Positions 55,346 to 64,000 of a stretch of 64,000 nucleotides of DNA are shown here, piece after piece; positions within the stretch are counted from its first letter, which is position 1, and every line of letters begins with the position of its first letter. The notes below the pieces were generated by a model. The model was not told the DNA's origin. It saw only the letters and a list, made by a program, of their open reading frames with translations, and searched no databases. The translations under genes were made by a program, and so were the position numbers. Origin of the DNA: Prorocentrum cordatum (taxonomy: Eukaryota > Sar > Dinophyceae > Prorocentrales > Prorocentraceae). The stretch covers positions 1,753,630 through 1,817,629 of the forward strand of contig CAUYUJ010015948.1 of assembly GCA_963575745.1 (NCBI GenBank), read 5' to 3'.

Positions 55346-56426
55346 CTGTCCGGGCTCGCGCACTGGACCGGGCCGGGGCGTTACAGTTACTGGGGGGGCA
55401 GGAGGTGGGTTACATGTGCTATCGTTTGGCAGGGTAAAAGATTGTTTCTAATGGGGGGCGATAAATGGGAGGGGAAGGAAGATGAACTTCTTGGGCCTTG
55501 AAGGCTCCGTTCTGGGTCCTAAGAGGCCCCTCCAGGGGGGCCCTCAAGAGCCTCTTTTCTGCAGCCCTCGCTACCCCCCCACTGATCGCCCCCCCATCAC
55601 GCGACGCCCAATGGGCCTCGTGTCCACCAGGGCAAGGCGTGTCGGCCACAGGTCCCAAGCCCATCACGAGGAGAGGCGCGTGTGCCCATCAAGCGTGCGC
55701 TTCGCAGCGCTCGAGCGGAAGGCGAAGGGCCACCTGGATGCCGCCGCTCCTGCCCGTGCTTTGGGCTGCGCTCCTGGGCCTATGCCTCCATCGGCCTTCC
55801 GCCGGTCTCAGGGCGTGGTCCCAGGAAGGGGGCGGCGGAGATCGGCCAGGCACGTTTGGCGGGGAGCGAGACAGGTGTCAACGGCACGCCGCTGTAGGAA
55901 AGGCACCCGCGTGTTACTGTTAATGACCCGCCAAGCCTTGTGACAAAGGCGAAGGGAAAACGCTTCTTCCTCCCCCCACGACGGGAGACTTGACAGTCTC
56001 CAGCCTCTACGCCCTTGAGCCTTGCCTGGCCCCAGGACCGCAGAGTACGACTCGGCATGAAAAGGCGGAGTCACATCTTGAGAAACAAGCACGACGTCGG
56101 ATGTCTGGGTCGTCCTCCTCCCCGCCCTCCTCCCCGCCTCCGCCGTTCCCCTCCTGTCTCCTCCGTTCCAATCCTCTTCCTCCTCCTCATCAACATCACT
56201 ATCATTAGCATAGTCATCAGCAACGTAATCATCATTATCAAAATCCGTGAATCGTCATGATCATAATCTCCCTCCTGCCGCTCTCTCCACTCTCTCTCTC
56301 TCTCTCTCCCTCCCTCCCTCCCTATCCATCTCTATCTCCCCTCTCTCTCTATCCCCGTCTCGTCGTCCTTTCTCCCCCTCCTCATCCTCCAGAGTCCGCC
56401 GGCAGAGGGCATGGCCCCCCCCCCAC
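55346..56426. other. Unassigned; CT tract near 56285-56350
   Basis: No defensible gene. Pyrimidine tracts CTCTCTCC and CCTCCCTCC occupy 56280-56350. Confidence 0.4.
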
Positions 56427-56483
56427 CAGCGAAGATCTCGTCGCCCTCCTTCGCGTACTCGTCCGCCTCCGCTGTCTCTTGCT
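56427..56483 (-). CDS. Exon resembling the ADEYA part of a PARP domain
   Basis: The minus frame reads KQETAEADEYAKEGDEIFAG with a possible acceptor (AGACAG) just before and a GGTGGG donor-like end. KADEYA-type sequence directly precedes the LLCRV strand in PARP catalytic domains, and here the LLLCRV exon lies next on the same strand at 51.9 kb. Only about 19 codons are available, so this is a pattern-level call. The phase at the junction was not verified. Confidence 0.35.
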
Positions 56484-57837
56484 TCCCCGCCCAAGCGCGC
56501 CGTTGGCGCCGCGGAGGGCCGCCGGGCAGGCTGGGGCGCGCCAACGCCGCGTCGACACGCCGCGGGGGGAAGCAGAAGAGAGAGGCAGAGCTCCCGGCCC
56601 CGCAGGGCAGGGGAGGCCGGCAGCAGGGGAGGAAGGCGGGCGGCGAGACGCGCGGAGGGGGAAGGAGGAGAAGCAGAGCGCCCGATGGTGGGCCACTTTC
56701 AAGCCTTCTGTCTGGTCCCTCCCAGGCCGTGTGGAAGCCATCGTGGAGGCCAGGCCTGTTGGGCCCCCTTCGAAGCTCTCTGGGGCAGAAGAGGGCGGGC
56801 GGCGGAGCGCAGAAGGGTCGGGGCGGGGGGGGGGGAGGCGGCACAGGGAAGGGATGGCCTCGGGGGTACAGGAAGGGGGGGGGAAGGAAACTACGAAGGG
56901 GGGCGGCGGAGGGGGGGCAGGGAACCGGCTGCACGCGGCCAGTCAGGACTGTCCAGCAAGCGCCCAGGACTGGCTGCCAAGCGCCAGCCACGGAGGTCGA
57001 GGTGCTCGTCTCGCCTGGCGTCCGTCCACCCATGGGGGCTGGGCAGAGCGGGAGCGCGGGTGGGCTGGGGAGCGCGAAAACAAGGGGGCGGCGCCTGGGA
57101 GCGGGGCGGGAAGGGGGAGGGCCCGGGCAGGGATGGGACAAAAAGGGATGGGACAAAAAACCAGGCGGAGGGGGCAAGGCAGGGATGGGAGCGAGGCGGA
57201 GGGGGCAAGGCAGGGATGGGACAAAAAAACACCAGAGCCGAGAGCGACCCGAGAGCCCTGAGACCAGCCCAGAACACTTCGACACCCTCCAGAAGCGAAA
57301 GATGTGACATGTCCAGGGACATACTCAACCCACCTGCAACAAGTGGCTTCATCAACAAGAACACTCGGTGAGGGACGCGACCTCTTGTGAATGCTACACA
57401 AGAGAGCGCTGTGTTGCACGCTCAGGGGGCCTTCATGGTGCACCGCCGAAGGAAATGGGCCGAAGAGAACTGGGAGGCAGGCGACGACGATCAAAAACAG
57501 GCATACCTTGAGTTCGCGCAGACCTGCACTCCGCTGGGGCTCCCAGCAGCCCACGAAGGTGGCGACAGTTGCCCAGCTGACTGCGGTCGCAGTGCTCCCA
57601 GGAGCGCACGAAAGGGGCGATAGTGTCGCAGCTGGCAGCCCCGAGGGGAGCAGCGAGGGCTACGGTCAGGTATCTATGTATAGCGTGTATCGCTTTCTGG
57701 GGCAGAGTTTCGACGCTAGGTTCCACGCTAAGTGAAAGCTGCAACAAATCTTGAAAACGGGAGGCGGGGTCCCCCAATTGATTGTACACATAAGCGTTCC
57801 ATGAAATTCTCATCAAGCCTAGCGCTATTACGAATAG
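56484..57837. other. GC-rich, no gene assigned; AGGGATGGGACAAAA repeats
   Basis: GGGATGGGACAAAAA occurs near 57133, 57148 and 57215, and GGGGGCAAGGCAGGGATGGG occurs twice (57170-57220). Long frames are Gly/Arg/Pro rich. Confidence 0.4.
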
Positions 57838-57913
57838 TACGAGTACGAGAACGACTACGACTACGACGACGACAACGACGAATACGACGACGACGATGGC
57901 TACTACGACGACG

Positions 57914-57986
<73 letters not shown>
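57838..57986. repeat. ACG/CTA triplet tract
   Basis: ACGACTACGACGACGA passes into pure (CTA)n from 57918 to 57984. Confidence 0.95.
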
Positions 57987-57987
57987 G

Positions 57988-58545
57988 ATATGTCAGGATG
58001 TCTCACGCGATGTGGGCAATTCTACAAAGAAACGTGAGGATGTCTTCGGCGATTTGGCCAACTCTTTAAGAAATACAAGGGTGTCTCAAGCGATTTGGCC
58101 AATTCTGCAAAGACATGTCAGGACGTCTCAAGCGATTTGGCCGATTCTATAAAGACACGTCAGGTTGTCTCAGGCGATTTAATCAATTCTATAAGAAATG
58201 CGAGGATGTCTCAAGCGATTTTGTCAATTTTATATATATATATATATATATAAAAACGTAAGGATGTCTGAGCGTTTGGGCAAATTCTATAAAGAAATGT
58301 GAGGATGTCTCAGGCGATTTCGCAAATTCTATTCAGAAATGTGAGCAGTCTCAGGCGATCTGGTCAATTCTATAAGAAATGTAAGGATGTCTGAAGCTAT
58401 TTGGTCAATTCTATAAGAAACGTAAGGATGTCTCACGCGATTTGGGCAATTCTACAAAGAAATGTGAGGATGTCTTAGGCGATTTGGCTAACTCTTTGAA
58501 GAAATTTGAGGATGTCTGAGGCGATTTGGCCAATTCTCCTCCTCG
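57988..58545. repeat. ~43-bp minisatellite, 13 units, with embedded TA tract
   Basis: Units carry GAGGATGTCTCAGGCGATTT and CAATTCTATAAAGAAATG. The sixth unit ends in (TA)n at 58232-58251. Units 11-12 resemble units 1-2 more than their neighbours, hinting at a higher-order repeat of about ten units. Confidence 0.85.
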
Positions 58546-58960
58546 GGCGCGGGGAATGTAATCGTTTCGCCGAATGGGGGGGGATTCTTAAGTGCTTCCT
58601 CGAGTTACACGAAATATTTCGTGCGAAAAATGAAAAAAATTAAAAACACCCTCCACAATGATTAAAAGAAATGGTGGCAACAGCGTCCCCTGACCATTGC
58701 TTTACTGTCCCGACGTAATCGTCGGCGCAACAATGAAGCGCGAAGGAAGAAAACAGTACAGGTCAATTCTCTTGGCCCTGTTCCCGGGAGGAGGGGGGAG
58801 GAGGGGGGCCAAGAGAACTGGACAGGTCAGGGGGGGAGGGGCAAACGGTACAAGTCACCTCTCTTGACCCTCCTCCCAAAGGGAGAAACACAGCGAAGGT
58901 CAGTTCTCCCCGCCCTCGAGAAAAATCAGGGAAAGAGGGGGGAGAAGAAACGCTCCTGCT
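58546..58960. other. Spacer between tandem tracts
   Basis: No gene seen. AGGTCA-TTCTCTTG-CCCT words recur near 58761, 58850 and 58898 as an imperfect ~50-90-bp repeat. Confidence 0.45.
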
Positions 58961-59339
<379 letters not shown>

Positions 59340-59380
59340 GCACCCGCCCTAGCAAGCCCCCAATCCATCGCAAACGCAAC

Positions 59381-60890
<1,510 letters not shown>

Positions 60891-60979
60891 AACTGCTACG
60901 CGCCTGCCCATTCAAGAAAAAACTGTGCCGCTTGTTTGTTTCGTTTGTTGGCGTCGCGTTCATGGCGGGCGCAATTGAG

Positions 60980-61161
60980 CGCGTTGGAATGCGCGCGCGT
61001 ACACCGCGGGCGCAGGAAGCACGCGCCCAATTGTGGCATCGTTCAACGCGAAATCCACCCGGGAGCGGCCGAACTCGCACCAAATTGCGCCGCGCTTGGA
61101 AATTATCAAGAATCGCATACGCGCGAGCACTGCGACCGCGCCGCACCCTCACGCAAACCAA
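60980..61161. repeat. Body segment of the modular repeat, copy 2
   Basis: Second copy of the segment at 59830-59975. It is cut by the assembly gap. Confidence 0.7.
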
Positions 61162-61261
61162 NNNNNNNNNNNNNNNNNNNNNNNNNNNNNNNNNNNNNNN
61201 NNNNNNNNNNNNNNNNNNNNNNNNNNNNNNNNNNNNNNNNNNNNNNNNNNNNNNNNNNNNN
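61162..61261. other. Assembly gap, 100 N
   Basis: Exactly 100 unknown bases, the conventional length for a gap of unknown size. It separates a modular-repeat body from a CTC tract (61262-61306), so the true gap may be a long triplet tract. Confidence 0.99.
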
Positions 61262-61380
61262 TCCTCCTCCTCCTCCCCCTCCTCCTCCTCCTCCTCCTCC
61301 TCCTCTTCCGCCCTTTCCTCCTCGTCCCCATCGTTCCCCACCTCCTTGTCCTCGTCCTCCTTCTCCTCCCCGTCTTTTGA
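61262..61380. repeat. CTC triplet tract after the gap
   Basis: (CTC)n, pure to 61303 and degenerate to about 61370. Confidence 0.95.
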
Positions 61381-61539
61381 GCTCTGTGACAGGTCTTTGG
61401 CTCGGTCGTAGGACGTCGAAACGCAATCAGCAGCGTCGAGACCGCCCCTGGCGACCGCGAAGGCCCACAGCCCACAGCCCTCTCTTGTGGCCCTGATCGG
61501 CCGCTCCTCGTCGGCGCCGCTTCAGCCGTCAGGGTGTCC

Positions 61540-62275
61540 TCTGGTGCCGTCATGGAGCACGGTTGGGAGCCGCTGGAGCCGCAGCGGGGCAGTCTTGGGG
61601 GCCTCTAGGACGAGCTTGCACCGTCGAGAAAGAGAGAGGGTTGGGTGGCCAGAAACCCAAGAGAAACCATTGGACGAGCTAGGAAGCCTCCGGGGGCCCT
61701 TGTGGGAAGCCTATAGGAAGCTTCTTTTGCTTGCGGAGTGGCCTGGAGACCTGTCATGGGGCGTCGTCGGCGTCGCGCAGGCCTGGAAGCGACCCCGGCG
61801 GTTCGTGGAGCCTACTTGGGGGCGCTGGTCCCCCCATGCGGAGCCGTCTTGGATCACGGTTGGGAGCCCCGAGGGCCCGGGACACATCGGTCTGGACGCT
61901 CTATTGGGCTGCCGTGCAGCGTGGGGATGCAAAACAAGCTGGATGAGTGAACGCGTGGAAAAGCAATGGGGGGAATAAGGAGCAAGGCCTCAGAGAACCC
62001 TTCGGGGAGGCCTCTTGGAAACATGCCGTGTCGACGAAGTCGTTCGGGGGGCTGTCTGTGATCGTCGGCGTCGACCAGCCCCTGGAGGCGACTCTGGCGG
62101 CTCGTGGAGCCTACTTGGGGACGCTGGCCCTCCAATGCGGAGCCGTCTTGGATCACTGTTGGGAGCCCCACGGGCCCGAACCACATCGGTCTGGACGCTC
62201 TCTTGGGCTGCCGTGCAGCGTGGGGGTGCAAAACAAGCTGGATGAGCGAACGAATGAAAAAAAATTATGCTAACG
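61540..62275. repeat. ~300-bp tandem repeat
   Basis: A segment from GCCGTCTTGGATCAC through GACGCTCT...GGGCTGCCGTGCAGCG to AAACAAGCTGGATGAG occurs at 61843-61949 and 62142-62248, 299 bp apart and highly similar. A shorter related copy starts near 61546. The upstream part (AGGCCTCAGAG-ACCCTTCGG, 61985) is repeated at 63811. Confidence 0.85.
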
Positions 62276-62323
62276 GAGTTCCCCACATAAAGAGATTAAC
62301 GGTTTCGTGGGACCCATTTTCTT

Positions 62324-63447
62324 GATGCCCTCCTCGCTTTGGCGGGGCCCCGCTGGAAGGGGGGAGGGCTACGAAACCTGGCGAAGAGTAATGCTTTCCG
62401 CGACCCTCCTCGCTCAGGCGGGGCCTCCCTGGAGGGGTGGGAGGGGCACGAAACCATGTAAATAGTATGGTTTTCCGGATACCCTCCTCGCTCAGGCGGG
62501 GCCTCCCTGGAGGTGTGGGAGGGGCACGAAACCATGTAAATAGTATGGTTTTGCCTCCCTGGAGAGGTGGGATGGGGCACGAAACCATGTAAATAGTATG
62601 GTTTTCGGATACCCTCCTCGCTCAGGCGGGGCCTCCCTGCAGGGGTGGGAGGGGCACGAAACCATGTAAATAGTATGGTTTTCGGATACCCTCCTCGCTC
62701 AGGCGGGGCCTCCCTGGAGGGTGGGAGGGGCACGAAACCATGTAAATAGTATGGTTTTCCGATACCCTCCTCGCTCAGGCGGGGCCTCCCTGGAGGGGTG
62801 GGAGGGGCACGAAACCATGTAAATAGTATGGTTTTCCGATACCCTCCTCGCTCAGGCGGGGCCTCCCTGGAGGGGTGGGAGGGGCACGAAACCATGTAAA
62901 TAGTATGGTTTTCCGATACCCTCCTCGCTCAGGCGGGGCCTCCCTGGAGGGGTGGGAGGGGCACGAAACCATGTAAATAGTATGGTATTCCGATACCCTC
63001 CTCGCTCAGGCGGGGCCTCCCTGGAGGGGTGGGAGGGGCACGAAACCATGTAAATAGTATGGTATTCCGATACCCTCCTCGCTCAGGCGGGGCCTCCCTG
63101 GAGGGGTGGGAGGGGCACGAAACCATGTAAATAGTATGGTTTTCGGATACCCTCCTCGCTCAGGCGGGGCCTCCCTGGAGGGGTGGGAGGGGCACGAAAC
63201 CATGTAAATAGTATGGTATTCCGATACCCTCCTCGCTCAGGCGGGGCCTCCCTGGAGGTGTGGGAGGGGCACGAAACCATGTAAATAGTATGGTTTTCGG
63301 ATACCCTCCTCGCTCAGGCGGGGCCTCCCTGGAGGGTGGGAGGGGCACGAAACCATGTAAATAGTATGGTTTTCGGATACCCTCCTCGCTCAGGCGGGGC
63401 CTCCCTGGAGGTGTGGGAGGGGCACGAAACAATGTAAATAGTATGGC
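62324..63447. repeat. 77-bp satellite array, about 15 units
   Basis: Units contain CCCTCCTCGCTCAGGCGGGG, CCTCCCTGGAGGGGTGGGAG and CACGAAACCATGTAAATAGT. The first unit is diverged and the fourth has lost about 27 bp (near 62547). Inner units differ mainly at TTTTCC/TATTCC/TTTTCGG junctions. The 65-codon frames recurring every 77 bp are by-products of one repeat sequence. Confidence 0.97.
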
Positions 63448-63690
63448 TTTCAGTATGGAGTGGTATGGAATGGTATGGTAGGTATACTATGGTACGGTAT
63501 GGTATGATATGGTATGGTATGAAACTGGAGGTATGGTATGGTATGGTACGGTGTGGCATTGGTGTGATATGGTATGGTATGCTATGGTACGCCATGGTAT
63601 GGTATGGTACGGTATGGTACGTATGGTGTGGTATGGTATGGTATGGTATGGTATGTGTGGTAGGAACTATGGTATAGTATGGTGTGTGGT
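63448..63690. repeat. TATGG pentanucleotide tract
   Basis: (TATGG)n with many short variants (TACGG, TATGA) continues directly from the satellite array. Confidence 0.95.
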
Positions 63691-64000
63691 AGGAATAATA
63701 TTGTGCTGTATGGAAGATGGAGCGGGAGGTGGGTGGGAAGGAGAGGGTGTTCTGGGAAAACAAGAACCCCACTCAGGATGTGGGGAAAAAGACATGAAAC
63801 ATAAAGAGTAAGGCCTCAGAGAGCCCTTCGGGGAGGCCTCTCGGAAGCATGACGTGTCGACGAAGTCGCTCGGGGAGCTGTCTCGGGGTGATCGTCGGCA
63901 TCGCAGGGACATTGGAGCGTCCGTGGCCGCTCTGTGACCCTGCTGGGGCGCGCCGATCCTCCTATGCGGAGCCTCCTGGGGACAAGGTTGGGAGCCTCTG
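63691..64000. repeat. Resumption of the ~300-bp repeat
   Basis: From 63811 the sequence matches 61985 onward (AGGCCTCAGAGAGCCCTTCG, then GTGTCGACGAAGTCG). It ends in the GGTTGGGAGCC word at the window edge. The ~300-bp array therefore continues on both sides of the satellite. Positions 63691-63810 are spacer. Confidence 0.8.

Noticed and set aside
57988-58545. Regularly spaced repeats resembling a CRISPR array
   Set aside because: Units are contiguous with no unique spacers and are diverged from one another. The context is eukaryotic. The 77-bp array fails for the same reason.
62296-63432. Series of 65-codon minus ORFs that look like a repeated protein family
   Set aside because: They are one frame of a 77-bp satellite. 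77 is not a multiple of 3, so each unit restarts in another frame and no continuous protein exists.

Overview
The window looks like nuclear DNA of a core, peridinin-type dinoflagellate. Three kinds of evidence support this. First, 6127-6504 (minus) encodes photosystem II PsbF behind a dinoflagellate-style bipartite plastid targeting leader, so a plastid gene has moved to the nucleus. Second, a decayed intronless gene at 24630-25573 (minus) carries two head-to-tail copies of the dinoflagellate spliced-leader core (CCATTTTGGCTCAAG) at its 5' end, the signature of a trans-spliced mRNA copied back into the genome. Third, homologous ~160-bp introner-like elements with GT...AG ends occur. The genus cannot be fixed from sequence alone.

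Genes are sparse and most of the DNA is repetitive. The only complete gene I would defend strongly is psbF. Other coding signals are single exons or fragments: an SF1/Pif1-like helicase motif VI exon (20176-20381, minus), a canonical EF-hand exon (28922-29071, minus), three short exons resembling successive parts of a PARP/ADP-ribosyltransferase catalytic domain (56427-56483, 51929-52075 and 37674-37717, all minus and in the expected order), an RD-repeat protein with one in-frame TGA (45534-46334, minus), and several unrecognised exon candidates, some ending at good splice donors. Most long open frames are translations of simple repeats and are left out.

Layout. 1-5 kb: dispersed repeats, an 11-bp periodic array and a CGA triplet tract. 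5-7 kb: psbF. 7.1-7.8 kb: two 205-bp fold-back elements. 8-10.3 kb: triplet tracts and an inverted-repeat element. 10.5-14.3 kb: a low-repeat island with minus-strand exon candidates. 14.6-18.6 kb: GT tract, tandem and dispersed repeats. 19.7-20.4 kb: helicase exon. 21.9-24.1 kb: an 82-bp tandem family, a composite element and GATCGA repeats. 24.6-25.6 kb: the retrocopy. 26-31 kb: unassigned DNA with the EF-hand exon. 31.9-33.3 kb: a fold-back element inside a CATA tract. 33.5-39.7 kb: unassigned GC-rich DNA with a PARP-like micro-exon and an introner. 39.98-41.4 kb: a GAT tract. 42-51.4 kb: exon candidates and repeats. 51.7-57.4 kb: PARP-like exons and minisatellites. 57.8-61.3 kb: CTA and pyrimidine tracts built into larger modules. 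61.16 kb: an assembly gap. 61.5-64 kb: a ~300-bp repeat interrupted by a 77-bp satellite.

No operon logic applies. The common thread is gene mobility through RNA: plastid-to-nucleus transfer, mRNA recycling, probable introner spread and many fold-back or composite repeats. No tools were run; all similarities were read by eye.
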